DNA from: Hyphomicrobiales bacterium
Lineage (GTDB): Bacteria; Pseudomonadota; Alphaproteobacteria; Rhizobiales; OSC116
Length of the DNA stretch: 64,000 nucleotides
Assembly: GCA_013214705.1 (NCBI GenBank)
Contig: JABSRZ010000008.1
Coordinates: 143,453 to 207,452, forward strand
Reading direction: 5' to 3'
Below are positions 10,359 to 20,511 of the stretch, piece by piece. Numbering within the stretch: position 1 is the first letter of the stretch; every line of letters begins with the position of its first letter. The position numbers and the translations under genes were made by a program. Under the pieces are notes generated by a model. It was not told the origin of the DNA and did not search any database. It saw only the letters and a list, made by a program, of their open reading frames with translations.

Positions 10359-11333
10359 ATGGTTGACAATGATTTTGATGCTATACAGCGCCGAAGCAGA
10401 ACTCGGCCAACCACAACCAACAAACGAGTGACTGCTCAACCGCGCGACATTTTGTGGTTTGAAAAAATTCATCAACACGGCCCACTTTCAACATCTTTTT
10501 TGCATGGTTTTTCGAAGCACAATCATCACAGCGAAAAAAGCACCAACCAAAGGCTCACTGATCTTTTTAATGAAGACAATACTCCACAGCATGGAACATT
10601 TCTGCAACGGCCACACCAGCAATTGAGAACCATAGACAGTCGATACAATGAACTTGTCTATGATTTAACGCCAGCTTCAATTTCTATGTTAAAAAAGGCA
10701 GAACTTTGGAAAAAGCAATCAACAAAAAGATCCGGCCCATGGCTTCATAATTATATGGTTAGTTGTATTACGGCATCTATCGAACTAGCTACTTCGGAGC
10801 GTGAGGAAATTACTTTTATTCCACAATCTAAAATCTTGGCTCGTGCAAATACTGAATTAAAATATTCAACCCAATTTGTTGAACCAAATAATGGCAAGAC
10901 GATAACCAAGGACATAATTCCTGATGCGTTATTTGGGTTGGAATATAAACATTCAGGGAAAAGTTATTTTCGGTTCTTTCTGGTCGAAGCCGACCGAGGA
11001 ACAGAACCATCCACCACGAAAAACTTCAATCGAAAAAGTCACTTGCGAAATCTATTGCAATATGAAGATTATATTGGCAATGGCCGATATAAAAACCATC
11101 TCAATTTAACTGCGCCCTTGCTAGTTTTGAATGTGTTTTCTGACAGGATAAAACTAAAAAAAATGATAGATTTGATTGAGACAGCATCATCTTCAAGAGG
11201 CAACCCCTATATGTTGTTTCAATATTTTGAGGAATTTGATGAAAGTTTCAAGCCACCCAAACCAAATTTCAGTTTACTAAACTCTGGATGGCAAAGAGCA
11301 GGAAAATCGGATTTTAATATTGGTGAAATATAA
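10359..11333 (+). CDS. Replication-relaxation family protein
   Basis: A 324-residue protein resembling the Replic_Relax family of plasmid and ICE proteins. Evidence is the central 'FRFFLVEADRGTEPS' block (near residues 208-222), which matches the family's 'E.DRGTE' core, and an N-terminal winged-helix-like part ending in 'YDLTPASISML'. Such proteins are thought to nick or process plasmid DNA at the origin, but this is less firmly established than for classic relaxases. It is likely cotranscribed with the transfer ATPase. Confidence 0.75.
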   Translation: MVDNDFDAIQRRSRTRPTTTNKRVTAQPRDILWFEKIHQHGPLSTSFLHGFSKHNHHSEKSTNQRLTDLFNEDNTPQHGTFLQRPHQQLRTIDSRYNELVYDLTPASISMLKKAELWKKQSTKRSGPWLHNYMVSCITASIELATSEREEITFIPQSKILARANTELKYSTQFVEPNNGKTITKDIIPDALFGLEYKHSGKSYFRFFLVEADRGTEPSTTKNFNRKSHLRNLLQYEDYIGNGRYKNHLNLTAPLLVLNVFSDRIKLKKMIDLIETASSSRGNPYMLFQYFEEFDESFKPPKPNFSLLNSGWQRAGKSDFNIGEI

Positions 11334-11400
11334 CAGTCACGAACGAATACATAAATTTTTATATACATACCAATTTATTGGTGGCAAGAATATCTTGTAT

Positions 11401-12726
11401 TTACTCTTCCCTAAACGCCCTATTAATTTGATCTAAAAGCGGTTTCAATAAATAGTTCATTGTGGTTCTGTCTTTGGTTTTTATAAACACTTCGGCTGGC
11501 ATACCAGGAATGAGCTTTAACTGCCCAAGCTTTGACATTTCTTCCTGGTTAATTTTAATGATGAGTTGATAGAATACTCCGCCGGTTACTCTATCTTGAA
11601 TTACATTTGCTGATATATTGTCGACCACACCATCTAACTCTGGTGTGGTTTTTTGGTTAAATGCCGAAAGGCGAACGGATGCCAACTGGCCGATAAACAC
11701 CTGATCGATATTCACTGGATCGAGCTTTGTTTCGATTATCAGGTTTGTATCTTGCGGTATGATTTGCATTAATTCAGTAGCGGAGGTAATGACACCCCCA
11801 ACCGTATGCAGTTGAGAATTATGCACGATGCCGGAGATAGGGCTGACAATGTCTATACGCCCCAATTGGTTGAGCGAAGATATCTTTTGTTGTTCAAGTT
11901 CCTGAATTTGGCCATCCATTTGCTTTAATTCTGATAGCACTCTTTCGAGATGATCTTGTTTTATCTGCACCATTTTAATTTCAGTTTCGCCATTGGAGGC
12001 CTTAATGCGGGCTATTTCAAACAATCGTTCGGCCATTTCGCCCTCAATTTGCAGGCTTTCACGTTGCTTGATTTGCAATTGAATCTTTGTTGAGTGACCG
12101 TTTCTTTCGAGTTTTTTTACTGAGTTGAGTTCATCATTTACGATATCAAACTGTTGTTGTTTGGTTTTCTGAATGGCAACTAGGCCATTAATTTGTTCGC
12201 CGTTTTGTTGTATTTTTTTATTCAACAGAGATATTTGTGAGTTTAGCATTTCGCGCCGTGTCGCGAATAGGCGTTTTTGCGAGGCAACCATTTGCTTTAC
12301 GTTTTCGTGAGTTATTTGATTGCTTAGACCTTCTGGGATCATCAATTCAGCTGAACCATCGCGTTCAGCGATTAAACTCACCCGATTAATTCGATATTCA
12401 ATCAATCGGTTTTCTATTATCGCTAAATTTGCCCTTAAGGACGTATCATCTAACCGCACCAAAACATCAGACGCTTTAACCACATCGCCATCTTGCACAT
12501 AAATCTGGGCAATAAGCCCGCCATCTAGATGCTGAACAGATTTTGGCTTGCCTTCTACCACCACTTGGCCTTGCGCTATTACTGCACCAGATATTTTGGC
12601 AATTGTCGCCCAGCCACCAATGCCGAATATTAACAAAATAATGGCAATTAAGCCGCTGAATATATAAGGCATAAAGCTTGATGTGTTTTTTGTATCCGAA
12701 GCTTGAGAGATTTGAATATCAGACAT
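11401..12726 (-). CDS. Type I secretion membrane-fusion protein (HlyD family)
   Basis: A 441-residue periplasmic adaptor that links an ABC exporter to an outer-membrane channel. It has an N-terminal membrane helix around residues 20-42, a lipoyl-like half-motif ('VQHLDGGLIAQIYVQDGDVV'), a long coiled-coil region rich in Gln/Glu/Lys (about residues 120-275), and the C-terminal HlyD signature near 'LIPGMPAEVFIKT'. It overlaps the exporter gene by one base (TAATG). No TolC-like outer-membrane gene is nearby, so the host TolC is presumably used. Confidence 0.93.
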   Translation of the reverse strand: MSDIQISQASDTKNTSSFMPYIFSGLIAIILLIFGIGGWATIAKISGAVIAQGQVVVEGKPKSVQHLDGGLIAQIYVQDGDVVKASDVLVRLDDTSLRANLAIIENRLIEYRINRVSLIAERDGSAELMIPEGLSNQITHENVKQMVASQKRLFATRREMLNSQISLLNKKIQQNGEQINGLVAIQKTKQQQFDIVNDELNSVKKLERNGHSTKIQLQIKQRESLQIEGEMAERLFEIARIKASNGETEIKMVQIKQDHLERVLSELKQMDGQIQELEQQKISSLNQLGRIDIVSPISGIVHNSQLHTVGGVITSATELMQIIPQDTNLIIETKLDPVNIDQVFIGQLASVRLSAFNQKTTPELDGVVDNISANVIQDRVTGGVFYQLIIKINQEEMSKLGQLKLIPGMPAEVFIKTKDRTTMNYLLKPLLDQINRAFREE

Positions 12727-14468
12727 TATTTCACACCTGCAATTTTTTTATTTTTAGGCTGAGTGACTTGCTTGAGGACTTTGTCTTTTGGCCCAAATGC
12801 GCTTTGGCGGCCATCTTTTATCATCAATAACATATCTACCGATGCAATGGCGCTGGGCCGATGAGTTAGCACGATGGCAATGTTGCCGCGTTCTCTAATG
12901 CCCTTAATTGCTTTTGTAAGGGCTATGTCGCCTTCGGAATCCAAATTGGCATTTGGCTCATCCAGCACGATAATCTTTGGGTCTCTAAACAAGGCTCTGG
13001 CAAGTGCCACACGTTGTTTTTGCCCACCCGATATAAACGCACCAGCTTCGCCAATTTCGGTCTCATAACCGTTTGGCATGGATTTGATGACATCGTGAAC
13101 ATATGCGTTTTTGGCGGCTGCAACAATTTCCTCATCTGTGGCGCTTGGGTCAAACCGAGCAATATTTTGTTTTACAGTTCCGTTTAACAATTCTATATTT
13201 TGTGGCAAATAACCAAGATATTTACCCAGCTCATCCATATCCCATTGGTTTAATGTACTACCATCTATGCGAATGCTGCCGTTACTTAGCTCTACAATGC
13301 CGACAATGGCCTTTGCCAAGGTGGATTTTCCCGAAGCACTCGCGCCTATAATGCCCAGCGCTTGCCCGGGGTTTAAACTGAAATTTATGTTTTCTAACAA
13401 CGCTATATTTTGTGGTTGCAACCTCACATATAGTTCAGAGACTTCTAACTTTGCAACAGGTACAGGCAGCTCTAGCTTCTGCATTTGCATAGGCGTTTGC
13501 GCAAATAATAGTTTTAGTTGTTTGTACGAATTTCTGGCGGTTACAAAACCTTTCCATTGGCCTATCGCTTGGTCTATAGGCGTTAGGGCTCGCCCCATAA
13601 TAATCGAAGCCGCAATCATCGTGCCGGGAGTAATTTCTTGTTCGATAGCCAGCCATGCGCCAACGGCTAAAACGGCAGATTGCAGAAACATTCTAAACAT
13701 CTTCGAAACTGAGGTCAAAGCACCCGATTTGTCACTGGCCATTGTTTGTAGTGACAAAGTTTTTTTGTGCTTCTCATACCAGTAGGATTCGATGTTATTC
13801 TGCATGCCCATGGCGGTGATGCTTTGTGCGTTTCTATGAGCCAGATTAGCGAAAGCAGATGCCTCGTTATCCATAATATTTGCGTCAGAGATTTTGGTTT
13901 TGGTCGAAAATTCATTTATCAGCGCCAGTGAAAATACAATAATCGCCCCGGCGGTGGCCAGAAGACCTAAATAGAAATGAAACATGAATATTATGAATAA
14001 ATAAATCGGCACCCATGGCATATCAAATAAGGACACAGGTCCAGGACCAGACAAAAACTGACGCAAAAACTTCAAATCGTTAAGCGGCAGTTTTTTTTGA
14101 GAGTGGCCAATCTTGATAGATTGACTAAGCCATTCCTTAAAACTGATACGGCTTAACTTATCGTCCAATCGCAACCCAATTCTCACCAATAAGCGGGAAC
14201 GAATAAACTCTAAACCGCCCATAAAACTATAAAGCACAATAATTAAAATGGTGAGTGCGATAAGCGTGGGTACAGATTTGCTTGGCAAAACCCTATCGTA
14301 AATTTGCAACATGAATAATGAGCCAGTTAACATGAGCAAATTAATGACTAAGCTAAATAACAAGATGGATGTAAATGCACTTTTACAGCTATGCAACGCT
14401 TGTTGAACAACTTTTGTCAATTGGCGCGAACCAAAGTCCGCGCCATTAGATTCACCTGGAGATAACAT
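12726..14468 (-). CDS. Type I secretion ABC transporter, PrtD type
   Basis: A 580-residue half-transporter with membrane domain (residues ~35-300) and ATPase domain. Walker A is GASASGKST near 375; the signature is ISGGQKQR near 478, followed by Walker B 'IIVLDEPNANLD'. There is no N-terminal C39 peptidase domain, so substrates keep their C-terminal signal. This is the PrtD/RsaD subgroup that exports RTX proteins. Gene order is RTX protein, exporter, adaptor on the same strand, with spacing of about 20 bp to the RTX gene. Confidence 0.95.
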   Translation of the reverse strand: MLSPGESNGADFGSRQLTKVVQQALHSCKSAFTSILLFSLVINLLMLTGSLFMLQIYDRVLPSKSVPTLIALTILIIVLYSFMGGLEFIRSRLLVRIGLRLDDKLSRISFKEWLSQSIKIGHSQKKLPLNDLKFLRQFLSGPGPVSLFDMPWVPIYLFIIFMFHFYLGLLATAGAIIVFSLALINEFSTKTKISDANIMDNEASAFANLAHRNAQSITAMGMQNNIESYWYEKHKKTLSLQTMASDKSGALTSVSKMFRMFLQSAVLAVGAWLAIEQEITPGTMIAASIIMGRALTPIDQAIGQWKGFVTARNSYKQLKLLFAQTPMQMQKLELPVPVAKLEVSELYVRLQPQNIALLENINFSLNPGQALGIIGASASGKSTLAKAIVGIVELSNGSIRIDGSTLNQWDMDELGKYLGYLPQNIELLNGTVKQNIARFDPSATDEEIVAAAKNAYVHDVIKSMPNGYETEIGEAGAFISGGQKQRVALARALFRDPKIIVLDEPNANLDSEGDIALTKAIKGIRERGNIAIVLTHRPSAIASVDMLLMIKDGRQSAFGPKDKVLKQVTQPKNKKIAGVK

Positions 14469-14487
14469 ATATTGGTATTAGCTCACT

Positions 14488-17400
14488 CTATACAAAATTG
14501 AAATCATCAGCATTGAGACTTGCCATAGTCACTCCCTCCAATGTAATTGAATTATTGGCATCAAAGTCTATGTAAGTAGTGCCTGCCCATTCGCTCATAT
14601 ATGTTTGCAATTGCGAGTATGAAGATACACCTAGCCCTTCAAGTTTGACAATGTCGCCAAAGGCAGAGCCAGCATTAAAATCACCGATAATATCATGCCC
14701 TAAATTGGTGCGGAATATGAATGTGTCATCACCTATACCACCCATAGCAAAGTCGTCACCATTGCCCAGATCGATTTGGTCATCTCCACCATAACCAAAC
14801 ACTGTGTCATCACCGGCTTGGCTGGTAATAATATCATCACCAGTTGTGCCGTAGATCTGGTCATCACCAGCGGTTCCGTCTATCACGTTAGTGCCGCCAC
14901 CGGCAGGAGTATTTGTGAAAGTAAAGTTCGTTTCCGTTAAGTTAGCAATGTCAATATTTTCAAGCATGATGTAGTTATTCGCATCAAACACAATCGCTGC
15001 ATTAGTTCCCCATTGTTGTAAATCTAAACCTGCAAATGAAGTCTCACCAATAACATCAATTTCTAACTTATCATCACTAACATTAAAATCACCAATCATG
15101 TCAGCACCATCATTATCGGCAAACAAAAATACATCAGCGCCACCATTGCCAATGAGGAAATCATCTCCTGCACCACCGTTAAACAATTCATCGCTTGTAG
15201 TACCATAAAGGCTATCGTCAGCCGTTGTGCCGTTAACTTCAATCGGTGTGCCGCCCACTGGTGGCGCGTTTACAAATGTAAAGTTTGCTTCTGTTAAATT
15301 CGCAACATCAACACTTTCAAGCATTATATAATTATTGGCATCAAATACGATTGCAGCATTTGTGCCCCACTGTTGCAAATCTAAGCCTGCAAAGGATGTA
15401 GCACCAACAACATCAATCTCCAATTTGTCATTACTAACATCAAAATCACCAATTAAGTCGGCACCATCATTATCAGCAAACATAAATACATCTGCACCAC
15501 CATTACCAACAATAAAGTCATCACCAGTCCCAGCGTTGATTATATCATCACCAGTGGTTCCGTACAGCGTATCATCGCCTGTCGTACCGGTTATTTGTCC
15601 TGCGCCAGCGCTATTGTCTATTGCCAACAACTCACTTTTAGTTAATACATCACCGTTCGCAAATTGATATTCTTCTATTTGTTTATATGAATATGAAAAC
15701 TGATCTTTTATCGTTAGACTGCCAGCTTCACCAATAAATGTAATAATAATATCTTTACTTGTCGTCGAGATAACTAAATCACTTTGGCTAATACCTGCAC
15801 CGAAAACAACTTTATCTAGATTGCTGTACGATACCACCTGCACTTTTTCTTCAACAGTGTCGTTACCATCTCCTAGATTATAGATATAGGTGTCGTCACC
15901 ATCACGGCCAACCAGCGTATCATCACCAAGCCCGCCCGAAATTGTATCATCAGTATGAAAGCCAAGTAAATTATCGTCCCCATCTGAAGATTCTAGTAGT
16001 TTGGAGCGGATATCCGCTGCTGTCCAAATGGTACCATCAGAAAATTCATAGGTTTCAATAATGTCGTATGAACCATAACCTAGACCACCATAATTAAACT
16101 GGTTTTGAACCACAAGAGTGTCACTTGCGCCCACAAAACTAATAGTTAAATCTGTACCATCATGTTCTAAAACAACATCAGCAGGTGCAATTAAATTTCC
16201 GAATATAACTTTATCTACATTACTGTAGCTGACAATTTTAACATCATCGTCAATTGAGTCATTGCCATCACCAATGTTAAAGTGATAAACATCATCGCCA
16301 TCACGGCCGGAGAAGTGGTCGTTCCCTAAACTATTTACGAAAACATCATCTGTATGGAATCCGGTAATAACATCGTCACCATCTGTTTCCACTAAAAGCT
16401 TCAAGCGGATGTCATCTGCTGTCCAAACTGTGCCATCATCAAATTCAAATTTTTCAATCTGTTTTGCACCAGAGGTCAAACCACCCCAGGTGAAATGATC
16501 AATAACTGTAATTTTATCGGTCGAATTTACAAACGTAATTTCAAGATTGTCACCCACCATGGTTAAAATTAAATCTGCCGAGGAGATGTTATTAATAAAC
16601 TTGATTTTATCAGTTTCCCCAGTAAATCCATTAGACACATTTTCTGAAATAGTGTCTTGGCCATCACCAGCACCAAATATATAAGTGTCCGACCCATCAT
16701 TTCCGTGTAATTCATCATTACCTAGGCCACCATAAATTACATCATTAGATGCGCCAGGGTTAATCAAATCATCCCCATCTGTGCCAATTTCGAATCTCTC
16801 AGCCGAAGCAATAACACCAACAAAGTCAATATCACCAGCAGAAAAACCTTTTGCAAGCATAATAGCTGCGACGGCTTGTAGAGCAGTTTCTCCATTTTCA
16901 GGAACAAATATGTTCTTCACCATGCCGGCCAACATCGCGATATCAAGTAAAGATTCGTTATATTCGGCAGTGCCTTGTGCCAAAAAGCTCGCATTTGCCA
17001 AAACGTTAAACAAACCATCAAAATCACCAACAATTCCATTATTGTTGATATTATAGCCCAGTAACAGCATCTCCGGGGCTGGAATAACAAACGGAACTTC
17101 GATGCCGTCAGCGTGCCATATTTTAATTCCAGACAATGGAAGCTGAACTAAAAACCTTAGGCTCATCGATGAAATAATTTTATTGTAATACACTTCTAGT
17201 GCTGCACCTGCATCGGGACCTGGGTCGTTCGACGCACCTTCGGCGGTTACAAACGTTTGCCCATGCAATGCCTCTAAGAAGCCTAAATGTTGCGCATCAA
17301 TATTATTGCCCCTGCTATCACTCACCACAGTGTTAACATTCGCCCAATCTAATATAAGCGCCTCAACCTCCAATATTAATTCACTATATGATTTGGTTGT

Positions 17401-18789
17401 TGCATTTCGTACAAAAGTTTCAACGCTGGCTCGCAGAGTTTCATCATTTGTCATGGCTGTATGTAAACCTGTCAATGTTCCATAACCAACTAGCTCGGGT
17501 AACATTGTAACATTATCGGCATGCACAACATTATCACCATAAGCAAATATAGTTTGCACTTGGTCATTTTCAAACCAAATATCAACAATAGAACCAGATC
17601 CATTTGCACTTTCAAACGTACTTTCGTGGCTTAGCCAATTGCCATCTTCCCATTTGTCAATATAGCTGGCTTCCAGATCAATTGATGTAATACCTTGGCT
17701 GGCTAAACTGCTTAACTCGCTTGCTTCACTTATGCCATTTCCGTTTGCGTCTTGCCAAAGCAATAAATCGGAATAAACCGAATCGTTAGCGTCTATAACA
17801 CCGTCAGCGTTGTCATCATGCTGTGCAAGGCTGGTAAAGCCATTGACATATTGCCCTCCAAATAGTTCTGACAAATCATCTATCTGGCCGTTGCCATTTA
17901 TATCTAATGCCAAAAATGCATCATCCGGTGCAATCCAAGCGGTTTTTTCAGCAAAACCATTTTCGTTCAAATCAAAATACGCATTGCTATTTTCTAACGA
18001 GATAATGTCGAGGCCGTCGCCATCTAAGTCCAACACCAGAGGGCTAATAACAGGGTTAGTAAATGGGTTATTTGGGTTCAACCAGTCTGGTAAAGGTGAA
18101 CCTTCTTCAGCAAACAGGCCGCCTTCGCCAAACAAAATGCCATTTTTTCCGAACAATCCATCATCGCCAAATAATTGGCCATTTTTTCCGTATAATCCAT
18201 CATCTCCAAATATCGGGCCATTTGGCCCATATGCACCTAAACCTATAGCACCGCCTCCTGCTTCAATGCGATCCATTAAACCAGTTCCACCACCCATAGT
18301 AGGATCATAATCCCCCATTCCAGTTTGGTCTAGTGGATTGCTAAACTCTTCATCAAAGCCCGGTGCCGTATGGGTTAATGGGGGTATTGTAAGACCAGCC
18401 GCTTCCAGCGCACCTCTTGCAAAAGTATTACTATTTTGGGTAAGTGGTCTATATTCATACCCCTCCGAATTAATAAGATCTTTATAGGCCTGTATAGCTT
18501 CCCATTCCTGACTAAGATCATTCCCACTAGCAATTTCTTGACGAGGCAACAAAGCATCCGCAGCATTATCCACCCGTTCAGTCGCGTCAACTGCACCAAA
18601 TTGCGAGTCCTCATTATTGCTAGATAGCAGTTCTTCAGAAATGGCTGCGGACGCCGCATCGATACCTTCTTTTTCATCAAATGGATGCGCATCGATTACC
18701 GAATGGTTGCCGTCGTTATCTATGTAGTGAATAGCAATATGGTATCTATTAAGCGCCACGTAAGTATATGTTATATAGATCTCAGACAT
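14488..18789 (-). CDS. Large RTX calcium-binding secreted protein
   Basis: A 1433-residue acidic protein without signal peptide, as expected for type I export. From the N-terminus: a unique region; glycine-rich repeats of the type 'LFGDDGLFGKNG' around residues 180-233; an EF-hand-like block 'LDLDGDGLDI' to 'DINGNGQIDDLSELFGG' (about 250-315); then nonapeptide RTX repeats (GGLGNDELHG type) from about 670. The RTX part contains three 'FDDGTVWTADDI'-type segments of the haemolysin-related domain. The last ~370 residues are three tandem units of about 115-120 residues, two nearly identical. No protease or lipase motif is visible. An adhesin or surface-layer role is plausible but unproven. Confidence 0.9.
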   Translation of the reverse strand: MSEIYITYTYVALNRYHIAIHYIDNDGNHSVIDAHPFDEKEGIDAASAAISEELLSSNNEDSQFGAVDATERVDNAADALLPRQEIASGNDLSQEWEAIQAYKDLINSEGYEYRPLTQNSNTFARGALEAAGLTIPPLTHTAPGFDEEFSNPLDQTGMGDYDPTMGGGTGLMDRIEAGGGAIGLGAYGPNGPIFGDDGLYGKNGQLFGDDGLFGKNGILFGEGGLFAEEGSPLPDWLNPNNPFTNPVISPLVLDLDGDGLDIISLENSNAYFDLNENGFAEKTAWIAPDDAFLALDINGNGQIDDLSELFGGQYVNGFTSLAQHDDNADGVIDANDSVYSDLLLWQDANGNGISEASELSSLASQGITSIDLEASYIDKWEDGNWLSHESTFESANGSGSIVDIWFENDQVQTIFAYGDNVVHADNVTMLPELVGYGTLTGLHTAMTNDETLRASVETFVRNATTKSYSELILEVEALILDWANVNTVVSDSRGNNIDAQHLGFLEALHGQTFVTAEGASNDPGPDAGAALEVYYNKIISSMSLRFLVQLPLSGIKIWHADGIEVPFVIPAPEMLLLGYNINNNGIVGDFDGLFNVLANASFLAQGTAEYNESLLDIAMLAGMVKNIFVPENGETALQAVAAIMLAKGFSAGDIDFVGVIASAERFEIGTDGDDLINPGASNDVIYGGLGNDELHGNDGSDTYIFGAGDGQDTISENVSNGFTGETDKIKFINNISSADLILTMVGDNLEITFVNSTDKITVIDHFTWGGLTSGAKQIEKFEFDDGTVWTADDIRLKLLVETDGDDVITGFHTDDVFVNSLGNDHFSGRDGDDVYHFNIGDGNDSIDDDVKIVSYSNVDKVIFGNLIAPADVVLEHDGTDLTISFVGASDTLVVQNQFNYGGLGYGSYDIIETYEFSDGTIWTAADIRSKLLESSDGDDNLLGFHTDDTISGGLGDDTLVGRDGDDTYIYNLGDGNDTVEEKVQVVSYSNLDKVVFGAGISQSDLVISTTSKDIIITFIGEAGSLTIKDQFSYSYKQIEEYQFANGDVLTKSELLAIDNSAGAGQITGTTGDDTLYGTTGDDIINAGTGDDFIVGNGGADVFMFADNDGADLIGDFDVSNDKLEIDVVGATSFAGLDLQQWGTNAAIVFDANNYIMLESVDVANLTEANFTFVNAPPVGGTPIEVNGTTADDSLYGTTSDELFNGGAGDDFLIGNGGADVFLFADNDGADMIGDFNVSDDKLEIDVIGETSFAGLDLQQWGTNAAIVFDANNYIMLENIDIANLTETNFTFTNTPAGGGTNVIDGTAGDDQIYGTTGDDIITSQAGDDTVFGYGGDDQIDLGNGDDFAMGGIGDDTFIFRTNLGHDIIGDFNAGSAFGDIVKLEGLGVSSYSQLQTYMSEWAGTTYIDFDANNSITLEGVTMASLNADDFNFV

Positions 18790-18848
18790 TTGATTATTCC
18801 TTTTTAAAAAATCGTTTAGTGATATTTATTTATAAATTTTTTGGTTAC

Positions 18849-19355
18849 TTAGAATTGCAAGAAGCCGGGACGCGTTGGCACAACAGAAACCAGTTTAAAA
18901 GTTCCGTCACTCTTGATAAAAAAACTGAATGTATGGGGACCAAGATTAAAATACAGCCCTGCACCAGTAGTATTTTTATTTGTATGTGTGGTTTCTACAA
19001 AATATTCATGCAAATCAACGACACATGCTGGAGGAATTGACTTTGGAAGAGTTCTTTCGACATATTCTAACTTATACCCCAAGCCTGATTTCTTTTTCGG
19101 AAGCTTTGGCAATTGATGGCTAATTTCAATAATTTTAGCTGCAAGATCGTCAAAAACAGCTTCGCAATCACTGTTTTGACGGTTTACATAACTACTTTTC
19201 TTTATGTCTTCAATTTTTAAAATGATGGGTTTCAGTGGTGCTGGTATGATGATTACTAATATAATAATCACTATCAAAACCGCTGCAACTATCACCCCAC
19301 TTCCCCACAAATAAACTTTTAATACGATACCCATATATTTTGCTACGCTACCCAT
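18849..19355 (-). CDS. Hypothetical membrane-anchored protein
   Basis: A 168-residue protein with one very hydrophobic helix near the N-terminus (VIVAAVLIVIIILVIIIP, about residues 20-38) and a soluble C-terminal domain with two pairs of cysteines. It lies upstream of the RTX gene on the same strand with a gap of about 60 bp, so it may belong to the same transcript. No family was recognised. Confidence 0.6.
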   Translation of the reverse strand: MGSVAKYMGIVLKVYLWGSGVIVAAVLIVIIILVIIIPAPLKPIILKIEDIKKSSYVNRQNSDCEAVFDDLAAKIIEISHQLPKLPKKKSGLGYKLEYVERTLPKSIPPACVVDLHEYFVETTHTNKNTTGAGLYFNLGPHTFSFFIKSDGTFKLVSVVPTRPGFLQF

Positions 19356-20306
19356 ACATTTAGCCTTAATCTTAAAAAAATAGAAGATAGTTTAATCAGC
19401 TTACTTCGCAAATTTCCATATTTTTTCTATCTCGCATTAGTATTTATCACAAAATGAAACTGTTTTTTGATCACCAGTATTTAAGACTGCGCCCTTAATA
19501 AAAACACCCTTCAGTTCGGCAAGCATTCTGTTGGGACTGGCGTAAGAAACGTCTGTTTGATAAATTCATCTAATTCCAGAAACAGCATCAAACCGCCTAT
19601 TACGCTTCAACACACTCTTCCTTGATGTAATAACAAGAAAAATTAAAAACCAAAACTAAATATAAATATTAGTATCAGATAGTATTAACGATAACTTAGT
19701 ATTTTATCTACAAAGTGCAAATTCCACTCCCCATATTCTATATTCGTATTGCAAATAATAAATATCTCTAGAAAACCAACCTATTTATTCATTTCGCCAA
19801 TAAAATTAGATATACTTACTATCCAACCAACAATCAATTATTGATTCATCTTATACCCAAAAATTTTAGTCATACGTCGTTAAAATATAACGCTTATTTA
19901 TTTTGACTAAAGCTATTGCGATTTCCGCTCTTGTCGAGTTCCTACAATATAATTACAACACCGATATAAAAGTTTTCACTAAAAACTAGCGTATATGTAC
20001 TTTACAGGAGTTTTACAACCTGCATTTTTCAAATGTAGAAACAGCCATTATCGCCCGAAATATCTAATATTCTTCGCATAATCGTTGAACAATAAATAAA
20101 AAATGTAGTGAATTATAGTCTAGTTATGACTAATTAATTCTGCTAATAAATAAAAAAATTGATTTTAACTGTTGACAAATCGATTTTATATAGAATTTTA
20201 TTTACTATACTTAAATAAACAGCGAGTAAGATTAAATTTGCAGATCCATTTTTAATTGCCATCTGAAATGGCTAGTTTTTGTATTTGTGAACTTCAATCT
20301 CATTGC
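19356..20306. other. AT-rich stretch without a convincing gene
   Basis: About 950 bp of AT-rich DNA upstream of the RTX/secretion genes. I see no open frame with a ribosome site. A possible promoter (TTGACA at about 20171) lies near its right end. The region may hold the control sequences of the leftward genes or be decayed coding DNA, as the RTX fragment just beyond it suggests. Confidence 0.5.
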
Positions 20307-20426
20307 AATATTGGCAACAATACTCTTGATAGCGGTTCGGGCGTTGACCAGATGACAGGTGGTCTAGGCGACGACATTTATTTTGTCGACAACTTAGTGG
20401 ATATTCTCTGTTTCGCCATGAATTAG
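20307..20426 (+). pseudogene. RTX-repeat gene fragment
   Basis: The + strand frame reads 'GNNTLDSGSGVDQMTGGLGD' and then 'DIYFVDNLVD' before a TAG at 20424. This is a canonical RTX calcium-binding repeat with the usual 'GGLGDD.Y.VDN' ending. There is no start codon or further repeats, so it is the relic of a second RTX gene, in the opposite orientation to the intact one. Confidence 0.75.
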
Positions 20427-20511
20427 TACCACTTCAATGAAGCAGTTTTGCTGGTAGTCAGGAAGATGGATTTGACTATTTGAATTTTGTTTACCCGTTA
20501 TGTGGCAAGGT

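Noticed and set aside
13267..13785. Long + strand frame opposite the ABC exporter gene
   Set aside because: It is the reverse-strand shadow of a clear ABC transporter gene; no ribosome site or motif.
17810..18310. Proline/serine-rich + strand frame of 166 codons
   Set aside because: Antisense shadow of the glycine/aspartate-rich RTX gene repeats.
14488..18789. DNA repeats in the RTX gene as a CRISPR array
   Set aside because: The repeats are in frame, of variable length and encode GGxGxD-type nonapeptides; there are no unique spacers or cas genes.
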